Shown: positions 1 to 11,556 of the stretch, in pieces
How the letters are laid out: every line of letters starts with the position of its first letter
How positions within the stretch are numbered: position 1 is the stretch's first letter
Assembly (NCBI GenBank): GCA_032622095.1
Contig: CP136062.1
Span: forward strand, 164,818,590-164,882,589
Direction of reading: 5' to 3'
Length of the DNA: 64,000 nucleotides
DNA from: Siphonodentalium dalli
Taxonomy: Eukaryota; Mollusca; Scaphopoda; Gadilida; Siphonodentaliidae
Notes under the pieces: generated by a model
The model's database searches: none
Told to the model about the DNA's origin: nothing
The model's input: only the letters and a program-made list of their open reading frames with translations
Position numbers and translations under genes: made by a program

Positions 1-241
1 ATTCAGCTCTCCCAGCGTCGAGTGTGCGCGCCCAGTACACTCAGAACCCTCTACGGGCTGGGCCTTCGGCCCAGGCCTACGTGGGCTTATTATGGTGTTC
101 CCAAAGCTATGATGCAAACGTCAAATCAACCAGATTCATTGTTTGCATTGTTTTATTACATAGTTATACGCGATAACGAGTCTGGTTAATGTTTAATTAC
201 GCAATAAAATTTCTGGTCTCTGTTAACAGTAATAGTACTAA
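1..241. other. unassigned leading sequence with a short hairpin
   Basis: No gene or repeat was recognised. A GC-rich inverted repeat, CTGGGCC-TTC-GGCCCAG, lies at 58-74 and could form a 7-bp stem. Its function is unknown. Confidence 0.4.
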
Positions 242-960
242 TAGTAGAGTCGCTTATGTACTTTCGTGGGAATTTTTTGAACAAATGTAGAGACTATGAT
301 ATTATGATAGTGTATCACTTACTTTGTCGGAAAAAGTTTGTTAGACGTCATGGGTCCGCGACTGGAGAGAATTATGACGCCACAAAGATGACGTCATTGT
401 CAGTTCAGTTCAGATATAGGGTTGTCCCAAGAACTGACGAATTCTGCCCATATTTCTTAATTGTTATTCATTTAGTTAGGATAATTCATCAATAGTTGTT
501 CTCAAAGTACAGTGCCCAAATTCACCGGAAAATATTATTCCAGTCAAAGATGGTTGCCAAAATGGCACCAGAAAATCACCAATTTTGCGATTTTCAAGAA
601 TATCATGTAAATGACCTTCCGTTTGGTACCGACTGCGAATTGTGACAATTTTGTGTTTAATTTTTGCTTCAGCAATGTATTGCTGCAATTCTGTTGTACA
701 AAACATGTTTGATCTGTCAAAAATGCACTTTAGACAACCGAATTTATAGCATCTTGTCAAATATAAATTCCAATATTGTAGCAATAGATTTAAAGAAATG
801 AGCGGAATTCAGTGATGAGAAAGAAACATTCGTGCCACAAACATAATTATTATCACACTTCAACAGAACTCGTCAGTTTCATCCAAGATGGCTACCAAAA
901 TGGCAGTCAAAATACTAAAGTCAGTGTTCGGTATAACACCAAATGTCGCCCTGCCATTCC
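242..960 (+). repeat. left arm of foldback family
   Basis: It begins TAGTAGAGTCGCTTATGT. The 'aaagatgacgtcat' block is near 385, and 'AAGATGG..GCCAAAATGG' motifs recur near 548 and 889, matching the ~155- and ~350-bp spacings in the 19.15-kb element. Similarity fades at about 960, just before the GTACC palindrome block. Small open frames here are not conserved between copies. Confidence 0.7.
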
Positions 961-1059
961 ACCATGGGGAATTAGGTTAATCAGCTAATTTTAAGTAAAT
1001 GCGCATAGCTTTAATTTCTTTACACATTGGCGATGTCCTACACTCTTTTAAAAATAGGT

Positions 1060-1460
1060 ACTTCAGAGTGCATACGTAGGTACTAAGCTTTGTCCCAGGG
1101 GGAGTACCAACTGTTTGGTACTCTGGAGTACCAAAAGTGGTACTCTGGAGTACCAACAGTTTAGGTACTCTAGAGTACCAAAATGTTTGATACTCTGGAT
1201 TACCTACTAAATATTTAGGTTCTATCCGGGTATTGTGCATATAATACCCACTCTGCCTTTATGTCACCGAAGTCATGACGCACACAATATGAAGTGCCAA
1301 GAAATACACGCTTTCTTGACACACCCATTATATTATATGAAGTACCGAATATAAAGACAGGTACTCTGAAGTATTTAGGTACTATGCATAGTGCCTAGCA
1401 ATGTGGTACTCCAGAAAACCAAACATATAGGTACTAAGCGGAGAACCTGCACAGATACCA
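1060..1460. repeat. GTACC palindrome block, copy 1
   Basis: Several copies of the near-perfect palindrome GGTACTCTGGAGTACC (variant with CTAGAG) lie at 1117-1215. They are followed by a linker containing 'gtcatgacgcacac' and 'gaagtgccaagaaatacac'. The block and the linker to about 1660 reappear in the same order and orientation at 45480-46450, so this is a dispersed repeat. The second copy carries about 300 extra bases near 46045-46360. Confidence 0.75.
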
Positions 1461-1787
1461 AGCACTCGAAATTAAGAAACATGGTCGACGGCAAATTTAA
1501 CAATGTGGCATGTTAGATTCCAAATGAAGCTATGGCGTTTAAACATTGAATAAAGTACAAAACCACATGGACTCCATTTCATAGTGATAATGAAATAATC
1601 CGAATTATACATAAATTACTTTTATTAGTATAGAACCTTGATCGTGATTTTGTACTTACCGGTAATTCAAAGTTTAATATCTAGATTTCAGGATTCCCTG
1701 TTCCCTGCATGTGGAGTAAAATTGTTCTGAATGTCCAAAAATAATTTCTTAATTTTCTTAATATTAAAGTAAACTTTATAAATCAAA

Positions 1788-3420
1788 CATCTTGAAACAG
1801 GTCTGGATGAAACACCAATTGAACTAGAATAGCCCGATAAATAAAAAAACTACCTTGCGATAAATCGCAAACCTTTGCGAATCGCAAACTACTTTGCAAT
1901 ATATATGCGATTTAGTGTAAAGGTTTTCAATTGATTACAAATGTTTGCGATTAATCGCAATGGTTTGTGATTTATCGCTGATATATTTTCATGCATTGGC
2001 ATTAATGGACTTGAACCGTATAAATATAAATATAATCCGACATCTTCAACAGGTCTGGGTAAACCACCAATCGATCTATAATAGCATGGTTGGGCTAAAA
2101 TAGACCGATCGTTCTTTGACAGCCAGCATGCATGTGGGATAAGGCAAGCAAACCTCGCGATAAATCACAAAACAACTTTGCGAAAAGTTACAAACACCTT
2201 TGCGATAAATCGCAAACTCTTTACGATAAATCTCAAACATCTTTACGATGACTCTCAGACTGCGTACTGGGTGATTATATTTTGCGATTTATTGCAAACA
2301 TGTTTGAGATTTGTGGCAAACTTTTTTGGTGCTAAAAATTTCTTAATTTGTGTGCAAACATTATAAATCAGCCATCTTAAACAGGTCAAAGTGAACAACC
2401 TATCAATTTATAATTGAACGGTCGGGCTAAAATAGACCGATCAGTCATTCACAGCCAGATGCATGAATGGTGAGAGCAGCAAAACTTTGCGAAAAATAAC
2501 AAACACCTTTGCGATAACACGCAAACCATTACGATAAATCTCAAACATATTTACGATAAATCTCAGACTACGTACTGTGTGAATCAATTTTGTTATTTAT
2601 CGCAAAGATGTTTGAGATTTGTCGCAAAGGTATTTTGGCTCTAATGGGCTTCTGTGAATATTATAAATCAGACATCTTAAACAGGTCTGAGTGAACAACC
2701 TATCAATCTATGCCCGATCGGACTAAAATAGACCGATCAGTCATTCACAGCCAGATGCATGAGTAATGAGGGAGCAAACCTTTGTGATAAATCGCAAAAC
2801 TTTGCGAAAAATCACAAACACCTTTGCGATAACACACAAACCTTTACGATAAATCTCAAACATCTTTACGATAACTCTCAGACTACGTACTGGGTGATTA
2901 TATTTTGCGATTTATTGCAAAGATGTCTGAGATTTGTCGCAAAGGCTTTTTGCTGATAATGGGCTTCTGTGAACATTATAAATCAGACATCTTAAACAGG
3001 TCTGAGTGAACAACCTATCAATCTATAATTGCCCGGTCGGACTAAAATAGACCGATCAGTCATTCACAGCCAGATGCATGAGTGATGAGGGAGCAAACCT
3101 TTGTGATAAATCGCAAAACTTTGCGAAAAATCACAAACACCTTTGCGATAACACACAAACCTTTACGATAAATCTCAAACATCTTTACGATAACTCTCAG
3201 ACTACGTACTGGGTGATTATATTTTGCGATTTATTGCAAAGATGTCTGAGATTTGTCGCAAAGGCTTTTTGCTGATAATGGGCTTCTGTGAACATTATAA
3301 ATCAGACATCTTAAACAGGTCTGAGTGAACAACCTATCAATCTATAATTGCCCGGTCGTGCTAAAATAGACCGATCGGTCATTCACAGCCAGGGGAGAAA
3401 ATCTTTGCGATAACTCCCAA
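1788..3420 (+). repeat. ~320-bp tandem array rich in TTTGCGATAAATCGCAAA-like sites
   Basis: The phrase 'catctt(a/c)aacaggtct' recurs at about 1788, 2041, 2370, 2673, 2988 and 3307, giving a period near 300-330 bp. Units 2672-2986 and 2987-3305 are almost identical, including a 65-codon open frame that is a by-product of repetition. Each unit carries many forward and inverted copies of TTTGCGATA. Related arrays occur at 37250-38160 and 46560-47110. No coding function is supported. Confidence 0.85.
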
Positions 3421-5280
3421 ACCTTTGTAAATAGTGTGCGATAAGCAAAATACTCAAAAATGGGGAGACCATTAACTTTGGTTAATTAAAACTGTTGTTT
3501 GCAAAATACCGCAATAGCGCTCATTCGTCCTCGCTACAAGGAGATGTTGAATGGGTTACCAGAATTATTATCACTCTCCCAAAAAAATTGCCACGGTGTT
3601 CAGTGTTTTGCTTATCGTACACTTCCAATGTGCTGTATCTGTAAATGAATAAATACTAAGATACATGTAACACAAAGAGAGTTTAATGTATTTAATATAT
3701 GATAAAGTTTGGTAAAGCCATAGTTAATAAATTATTATCCATTCGCATCTATGCGTCAACAAGTCAATTGTCATTGCCTGATCACCAGAGCCATATAATG
3801 TAGAATTTCGCTAATATGGTTTCCAGTTATGGATGAGGTTATTTCCTAGCAAAGCCAGAGTAGCCAGACATGTCTTGATAAGAACATGAAGCATATGGAC
3901 ATTGGAATGGTCTACATGTTCATGTATGTATACAGCTAAGCTCTAATTGCCCCCCCCCCCCTTAATGACATTGGCCACCGATATTACCACGTTGTTGATA
4001 CTATTATCATTGATTAATCCTACCGTGGCCGACATTTGAACCGTTTAAAAGTCAGCATGATAACCACCACATAGTGTATATTTCCTGCATGGCTTGACAC
4101 TGCCTTGGTAGTTGCGAATGTCGGTCAGTGACCAACTTTGAATGTTAATTAAACCGTAAACAAATTATTAATTGAAATATTGTTTTGTGTATAGTTAATA
4201 TGGTGCATGGCGTGACAAATTAGTGCGGAGTACAGTGGTCGCAAAATATTATTAATAAGACTGTATAAAGATTATCTGCGGTTGCCACATATCAACCACT
4301 TGACCATGCTTGAACGGCGGTATGGTATGACCGTGGTCATTAACGCCCTACAACCTTGTTAAAGGGGGGTGATTAATTAGATTAATTAGCTTGCGATTGA
4401 TTCAGTTATAACGTGTGTCCCAGAATTGGATCCGTATCTCCGAGATTATCCACCATTCCATAAATATATCAGAACAATATCACAGCATCACAGGCGTTTC
4501 GATCAAAAGAATAGCAGACACCGTAACTGGGCGACATGTCATGGCGACATGGTTCTCAAATCACGTTTCGATGAAAATTGAAGCATATGATCCATCGTCC
4601 TTTGCACAGGTACTTGTACGTTGTAGCCATCAAACTTGTTACTGACTCATGAGTCATGACTGATCTGTGACGTCATAACTCCGACTAATTTCTACAGAAT
4701 TGGATGTCTCGTAATCATAGTCACCAGTGGTTGACTCTTGTGAGTTAATTGGGCGGTTATAATGTTGTGAAACTTAAGTATCTGTCTTTTGTTATTCACA
4801 ATACTGTTGTGCATGTAAAACGTAACCCCACTGCACTCAATGACTTTTGAATTTGGTCTGTCTCAGTTCACCGAAAATTGCTGCTTTCTTCAGACTCTTG
4901 CAGAGGAGAATATCAATAATGTTAGCGCCCGTTATTTTTTCGGAGGTTATATATCATCTTGTCCCGTCCATGTACAAACATAATCCACACAGTGCTGACA
5001 ATATTCCAGGTTATTGAGAAGCCAGTTAGGTCCAATTTCACACACACAAAATATGTTGATGAATTTCAGAGAAGTTACATCCCTAATCTTAAATCCACCC
5101 AGCGAGCGAACAACGTACCTAAATTGACATACGCTACGGCATGTAAGCCGAGTCCGAGAACGATTCCAACATAAAATGTCTAAGCCTGGTGTATGTTTGT
5201 CTCTTCGTCCATGTTTATATGCTGTAAACAAACTCAATCGCCTCAACTTGAAGTGGCTGGACGCCGCCATTTTATCGAGA
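3421..5280. other. unassigned AT-rich sequence with a poly-C tract
   Basis: No gene or convincing repeat was seen. A run of 12 C sits near 3951-3962. The short open frames at 4415-4645 and 4947-5306 show no recognisable domain. Confidence 0.5.
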
Positions 5281-5415
5281 TCGGCTAGTACCAAATGAAT
5301 GATCACGTGATGCCATCACGTGGGTAACACTTGGGTTCCGAGATCGGCTAGTACCAAATGAATTATCACGTGATGCCATCACGTGTGTAACTTTTAGGTT
5401 CCGAGAGTGACTAGT
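5276..5415. repeat. ~62-bp tandem repeat with E-box palindromes
   Basis: Two full units and part of a third of 'gagatcggctagtaccaaat' followed by the palindromic 'atcacgtgatgccatcacgtg' region, starting near 5276, 5339 and 5402. Each unit has two CACGTG E-box hexamers within a partial hairpin. No regulatory role is demonstrated. Confidence 0.7.
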
Positions 5416-5579
5416 ACCAACATGATGTGGTATTATATCAATATATAGAACCAAATTCTTCTCGATACCTGTTGGTCTGGTACTAACAGACATATTGGCA
5501 CTACCTCAGTACCTATACGGCTTGTTATTTCTAAGTGTGTATGTGGTATACGTGTCTTTTCTTCAAATGTCCTTATATT

Positions 5580-6771
5580 CTGTCAAAAGTTTTTGAATCT
5601 ATAATTTATGAGAAAATAAAGGACAAATTGCATACCACTGATAACCAATTCGGCTTCAAACCAGCTCACTCTACTGACGAATGTATCTTCGCTCTCAAGC
5701 AGTCAATTACATATTATCTGTCAAAGAACACCCCAGCATTCATATGTTTCCTTGATGCCAGCAAAGCGTTTGATCGCGTCAGCCACCAAAAACTACTACA
5801 GCTGCTGATGGAGAGAGGCGTGCCTACTTTGTATGTACGTCTACTCGCAAAATGGATGGATGAGCAAACTTTCAATGTGAGGTGGGGATCCACATATTCT
5901 GACATGTTCTCACCAACACAGGGCGTCCGACAAGGATAAGTGCTGAGTCGTCATTTCTTTAACATTTATATTGACACAATCAGTGTGAAGCTGAACGAAT
6001 GTGATGTTGGGTGTATAGTAGGAGGGCATCGCCTGAACCATCTGATATACGCAGATGATATGTGTCTGATATCACCATGTGTATCAGGACTGCAAAAAAT
6101 GATCAATATTTGCGAGTCGTATGGAAGTGAGATGAACATAATTTACAACACTCGAAAGACAGTGGCTGAGACCTTCCTACCGAGACAACTACATATTAAT
6201 CACTTACCGGGTTTACACCTTCAGAGAAAAGCGATAGAATATGTGTCATCTTTCAAATACTTGGATACATCATCTCCGAAGACCTCACAGATAATGGGGA
6301 CATCGAAAGACAATACCGTTCCATCTGCTCCCGTGGGAACAGTTTGATAAGGAAATTTCCGCGATGTTCTCCGGAGGTGAAATCATTTCTGTTCCAGCGA
6401 TTCATTTCACCTCTTTATTGCTCACATCTTTGGGAAAATTATACAAAACAGACTATGAAAAAGATCATTGTATGTTACAACAACAGCTACAGAATGCTGA
6501 TGAGATATGAAAAAGGATGCAGTGCGAGTGAAATGTACACCAAAGACCGGGTACTCTCCCTGGCTATGCTTAGACGGAAAAACATTTATAGCTTCAAGGA
6601 AAGACTATGTAAATCAACGAATGTTATTCTAGGTGCAATCTGCAATTCAGATATTATGTATCAATCTCCCTTGAATAAGGAGTGGACGGATTTACTATAC
6701 GTGTAAATGATAATTCCAAACACACATATGGACATTCATGTCTGAAATAAAATAATAATAATAATAATAAT
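5580..6771 (+). pseudogene. decayed non-LTR retrotransposon reverse transcriptase, 5'-truncated
   Basis: Three consecutive open segments (5580-5939, 5940-6347, 6344-6706) together read as the palm and thumb of a non-LTR reverse transcriptase. Visible motifs are LSKVFESIIYEK, QFGFKPAHST, motif A FLDASKAFDRV, TQGVRQG and the catalytic IYADDMCLISP, followed by a C-terminal tail. A stop codon interrupts directly after RQG at 5937, and a frame change occurs near 6345. The endonuclease and upstream RT motifs are absent, so the copy is truncated. It ends in an (AAT)n tract at 6748-6771, a typical microsatellite 3' tail for such elements. The exact clade cannot be settled by eye. Confidence 0.9.
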
Positions 6772-9240
6772 ATCAAGTGAGGAGGGTGTTGAAGAGAAAA
6801 TCCAACTCACTATATGAAATTAGAAAGTATCTTAGACCGCCATCTTAGCTTGGGGGACAAGTGTTACCATCTCAAACTCTAGCCTTCTGTGCTATACTCT
6901 AAGCCAGAGTACTAATTGAGAAATATTGGTGGCTACCATACCAATGGCAACTGATGATGCAGATAAGCATTGGTGTTAGTTCTTGTCATGGCATATCAGT
7001 AGAAAATGCATAATTATACTGTATCATATAAGGTAGCAATACACAATTGTTTATTGTGATAGCTATGAAGTGGGATTGTACTTCTCAGCTATACCATGAA
7101 TCTTGGCAAGCAAGAAACAAAACCTTGTTTATCAACACAAACAATAGTAAAATTAAGTATTTGCCTGTCACTAGGCCTACTTGTATCACCGTTAGTTGCG
7201 ATGTAACCTTTAATTAAATTTGCACATTAACACCATCTGAACCTCGTTTAACTGAAGTTAGCTGGTTTCAATCGTATTGATATCTACGGCAGATCAAAAT
7301 AGAATAGACCCCATAGCTGGGCAATATATCCGTATAAGGGGTAGCGTCCCGAATCAAGCTTAAAGTGATAAATTGTGAATACCAGACCAGGTTCTTAAAT
7401 ATGGATGAAGTTATTCAACAAAGTAGCCCAGCCACTTTCATAGCATATGTGGAGTTTTGAGAAATTTCTATATATAGGTTATTGACCTCCCAGGACATGT
7501 TCATTCAGTTCAAATTAACATCATCATACATCAGGCTAGATCCCCGAATACGGGCAGAGTGGAGTGTCTGGTTTTTGGCTTTCCTCTTGTTCCGTTCATT
7601 GGTGGTAGCCATGCAAAGTGATTCGCCCAATATACGAACGATGTCTTGGCATGAACACAGTAGGCTGGTATGTACCATTGATAGTATACAGCAAATTAAC
7701 ATCCCATATTGATTTTGGTATGTGAATAGTTTATTGAGACAATGCATTGCGTTTGTACATCAGTTCAATATGAAAGTGGTTCTTGACAATGGTTATGATT
7801 GTGCAGCCGGTTGCACTTGATTAGTGATTATTTTGAAGTTTATCGAAATCAACAGAGACTGGGCAACTGCTCTGCATATCCAACCCCGCAGCTTAGATGA
7901 CGAAATAATGTGAATGGTAAACGAAATAGATATGAGCCAAAATAGACAGGCGATACTTATTATAATACTAAATCCCTTGTTTTGACGAACCGTTTCCCAC
8001 ACGGTGGGAAACGGGTGAAGAATCCATTGATAGTGATGGTCTTCTGGGGTCATGTGACTCATGTCATCAGTTTGATTCATATGTCCAATACACTCTGGAA
8101 TTCAGGCTCTGAATACTGAATGAAATTATGGGGGAACGCAGTTCACTAACTTCTTACAACATAATGTGACGTAATAGTTGGAGTTAATAACAGCTCGTGA
8201 CGTGCCATTTTGATTCTGGTTATAACGTTATCATGAACCAAAGGAAATGCGGAAATTAAGGAAGTTGAATTAGCATGAGTGGCATCTTTCAGATCATACT
8301 ATATAGGCCGATCAATATATATCCTAATGCCTTAAACTATTCTAATTATATTCGACTAGGCGTTATAACATCAGTCTGGCTATATTCCATAAATTGTATA
8401 TATCATGCTGCATTCATGCATGATGATAATCTACCCCAACCAAGTGGCATATATAGATTAAATTAAGCAGAACACGGTCATGGTGAGGCTACGAAGATCT
8501 CCATACATTTCCACGTGATAAGCAATCCAGATTGATCAGATAGACCTTTGTTTATACACTATTTATTCCTTTAATAATACAGTAACAATAAGTATACGTT
8601 TAATCGTTGATCGGATTCGACATCGACTATACAGGCTTATGTGAGTCATTTCCGGCAATATGGAAATGAAATCGGTACTTAGTATGAACTGGTGACAAGA
8701 ATGAGTTTAGGCAACCACCAACATTTCTTCCTATGCATATATGTTTGCTAGAATGGTAGAAGGGGGTGTCTGATCATTTTATGTCGATTTTCCATTTCAA
8801 TCACCCATACAAGTATTGATTTTACGAAGACTTTTATGGATACTATGTCAGAAAACGTCCATGTAACTTCGACAGACTATCCAACCTCGTTCATCTACCA
8901 AGCCTATACCGGCGGTATGGTATCTGGAGAAGTCGGCCCCACGCGGAGTCGGCCCCATGAGAAGTCGACCCATTCATTAGAAAGGATTAAATCGGCTTAA
9001 TTTTATTGAGATAGTGTTTATATAGTCACCAAAATTAATTTGACTAATTTAGTGCACTGTTGGTAGGCTAATTGTGAAGTCCGCAATGTTTGCTTAGTTG
9101 TAATAACAATATCCTGGTTTATATTTTCAATTTCAGGCTTCAAAGGCCAGCCACTATTAGCTATAGACAGTAATCTGATTGAGTCCGTCGCTAGACCTTT
9201 TAGTATATGAGTTGATATAGTCAATCTGTGTCGATATGCA
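6772..9240. other. unassigned sequence with one hairpin
   Basis: No recognised gene. A perfect 10-bp stem, CGTTTCCCAC-acg-GTGGGAAACG, lies at 7991-8013. A 95-codon minus-strand frame at 7793-8080 predicts one hydrophobic segment but matches nothing I recognise, and it overlaps the hairpin. The rest is AT-rich with no clear repeats. Confidence 0.5.
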
Positions 9241-9439
9241 AGAACATATGGCGATCACATGCACCATTTGAGCGTTGGTAGCTGACAGCGCCTCAAGTTG
9301 ACAACTTCACAATTCTCTCCACATACCATGTTGGTCTCTATTCAAATATTTATATAATATCAGAATCGAGTTTGGCACGCGTCCATATACTTAAAATGCT
9401 TGAACATATATTTTCGTTTTATATAGTGAATGGTATGTT

Positions 9440-10290
9440 CTCATCGAAAGTCCATGTATGATAATGATATGCATATGTGCCATTCGTACCCGCTGGGATA
9501 TATTGCGGAAATATATGTATTTTAATGTCAAATTTCGACATTTCCGCCCCATTGGCGGCCATCACGATTACAATAAGGTATTAATAACTCCGGATTATCT
9601 AAATCGGAGTACATTTATTAATACATCTAACACCGAGATATCTTTCTCATGTGATGGACATGTTAATTTACGTATACAGATATGTTTGGCGAATTTTTAC
9701 GATGCTTATTTGGACAATAATTGTCATATGAACTCGCATTTTGAGTCATTGTGGTAAGATAACTAATAGGTAGGAATGTGTCATAACATGGCGATTATTT
9801 ATTTGGAAGAAATAAATTAGTCTAATGCACCCACCTTCTACAAGACAGAAACGTAAGTGAGCGAAAGAGGGTAACATTTGCGTATTATCGTATTTTGGCC
9901 GCCATATTGGAAGCCATCTTGGATTAAGTTGACAGTTTCTGGATCCAATTAGATGTAAATATCTTATGTGATGATATTAATCATTTCCATGACCGATTAA
10001 TTCTAAATTTCAATAAGGAAATAGTTAGAAAATAAAAAAGTATATTTTGGCGAAAATTCATACCACTTCCTTTAAATCGTCGCATTTGGGGAAGACAATC
10101 AAGGTTATGATGCAAGAAATCAACTAATGTGATGCCTAAGTGATTTGTCATCACGATTGGAGAGAAGTATATTCCCTAATCGTTACCAGTTCGATACAAT
10201 GGGAAATGATGTAGGCGACATGTATGAAAAAACATCAGTTTTCCCACTTCCGGTTACCATTTTGGCGGCCATCTTTGATCGAGATGACAA
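9440..10290 (-). repeat. right arm of foldback family, inner part
   Basis: Inverted 'GCCGCCA..ATGG' motifs near 9545, 9900 and 10260 are spaced ~355 bp, as in the other arms. On the reverse strand the stretch after the motif ('..ggaag/tttttcatac') matches the arm of the 19.15-kb element. The arm stops at 10290, where a Helitron-like unit is inserted, and resumes at 11418. Confidence 0.7.
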
Positions 10291-10917
10291 TCTCATATAT
10301 ATTTTGAAGACCTCTGTCTGTCTGTCTGTCTGTCTGTCTGTATGTCATTAATACAAATCTACGATTCTCGACCGATCGGGACGAAACTTGGTACGTGTGT
10401 GTAGTTTGACCAGGCGGTGGACGTTGTCGTATTGGCGAGCCCGTGCGGCGCCCGCTTCGCGCATGCGCAGACGAGATCTCGGAAACTGGTGGAGCTATCG
10501 ACTTGAAATTTGCTATGTGAATGTATCTTGCTCCGGATACGAATTATATCGTGTCGCCGAGCCCGTGCGACGCCAGCTTCGCGCATGCGCAGACGAGATA
10601 TCGGAAACGGGTGGAGATATCGACTTGAAATTTGGTATGTGAATGTATCTTGCCCCGGATACGAATTTTATCGGGTCGCCGAGCCCGTGCGATGCCAGCT
10701 TCGCGCATGCGCAGACGAGATCTCGGAAACGGGTGGAGCTATCGACTTGAAATTTGGTATGTGAATGTATCTTGCCCCGGATACGAATTTTATCGGGTCT
10801 CCGAGCCCGTGCGACGCCAGCTTCGCGCATGCGCAGACCAGATCTCGGAAACGGGTGGAGCTATCGACTTGAAATTTGGTTTTTGAATAGCCCGGACAAC
10901 GTCGGTCTCATCGGCTA
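10291..10917 (+). mobile_element. non-autonomous Helitron-like element, family I, copy 1
   Basis: It begins TCTCATATATATTTTGAAGA, preceded by A, and continues into a (TCTG)n tract. It ends with the hairpin CCCGGAC-AAC-GTCGG and 'tctcatcggCTA', then joins directly to the TC start of the next copy. TC at the 5' end and a 3' hairpin about 8 nt before CTAG, inserted between A and T, are hallmarks of Helitrons. The expected final G of CTAG is missing at the head-to-tail junction. The core is a 122-bp minisatellite. No Rep/helicase is encoded. Confidence 0.8.
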
Positions 10918-10940
10918 TCTCATATATATTTTGAAGACCT

Positions 10941-10973
<33 letters not shown>

Positions 10974-11385
10974 ATTAATACAAATCTACGATTCTCGACC
11001 GATCGGGACGAAACTTGGTACGTGTGTGTAGTTTGACCTGGCGGTGGTCGTTGTCGTATTGGCGAGCCCGTGCGGCGCCCGCTTCGCGCAGACGAGATCT
11101 CGGAAACGGGTGGAGCTATCGACTTGAAATTTGGTATGTGAATGTATCTTGCCCCGAATACGAATTTTATCGGGTCGCCGAGCCCGTGCGACGCCAGCTT
11201 CGCGAATGCGCAGACGAGATCTCGGAAACGGATGGAGCTATCGACTTGACATTTGGTATGTGAATGTATCTTGCCCCGGATACGAATTTTATCGGGTCGC
11301 CGAGCCCGTGCGACGCCAGCTTCACGCATGCGCAGACCAGATCTCGGAAACGGGTGGAGCTATCGACTTGAAATTTGGTTTTTGA
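10430..11385 (+). repeat. 122-bp minisatellite inside the Helitron-like units
   Basis: Units begin near 'cgagcccgtgcg' at about 10437, 10557, 10679, 10801, 11062, 11178 and 11300, with the array split between the two elements. Most contain 'cttCGCGCATGCGCAgacg', a perfect match to the NRF-1 consensus YGCGCAYGCGCR in four units (near 10456, 10580, 10702, 10824). The unit near 11088 has lost part of it, and those near 11203 and 11321 have substitutions. Confidence 0.85.
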
Positions 11386-11417
11386 ATAGCCCGGACAACG
11401 TCGGGCTCATCGGCTAG
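10918..11417 (+). mobile_element. non-autonomous Helitron-like element, family I, copy 2
   Basis: It starts TCTCATATATATTTTGAAGA immediately after copy 1 and ends CCCGGACAACGTCGGG + CTCATCGG + CTAG, followed by T. It is shorter than copy 1 because it carries fewer minisatellite units. Open frames on both strands here only reflect the repeats. Confidence 0.82.
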
Positions 11418-11556
11418 TTATTTATATATAATTATAACATGGCGTCACGCCGTGCACTGTACAAAAGGATTATCATATATTTTATATCACAATTATATTT
11501 TGATCATGAAATCCAACTATAGGGAACTTAAGAAAATGAGCATGGCGGCCATCTTT
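11418..11556 (-). repeat. foldback right arm, middle segment
   Basis: It continues the arm after the Helitron-like insertion and ends in 'catggcggCCATCTTT', the 8-bp duplication. With the insertion removed, the distance from one 'ggcggccatctt' motif to the next is about 153 bp, close to the ~160 bp in the intact arm near 24420-24590. Confidence 0.7.

Noticed and set aside
2759-3275. Two identical 65-aa frames as paralogous small genes
   Set aside because: They lie in nearly identical tandem units of a non-coding satellite-like array; more diverged arrays elsewhere do not keep the frame.
7793-8080. 95-aa minus-strand frame with a hydrophobic segment
   Set aside because: No homology recognised, no splice or promoter context, and it overlaps a hairpin; within chance length for the region.
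10359-11385. Many overlapping 68-179-aa frames on both strands
   Set aside because: All are by-products of the GC-rich 122-bp minisatellite, which lacks stops in several frames.
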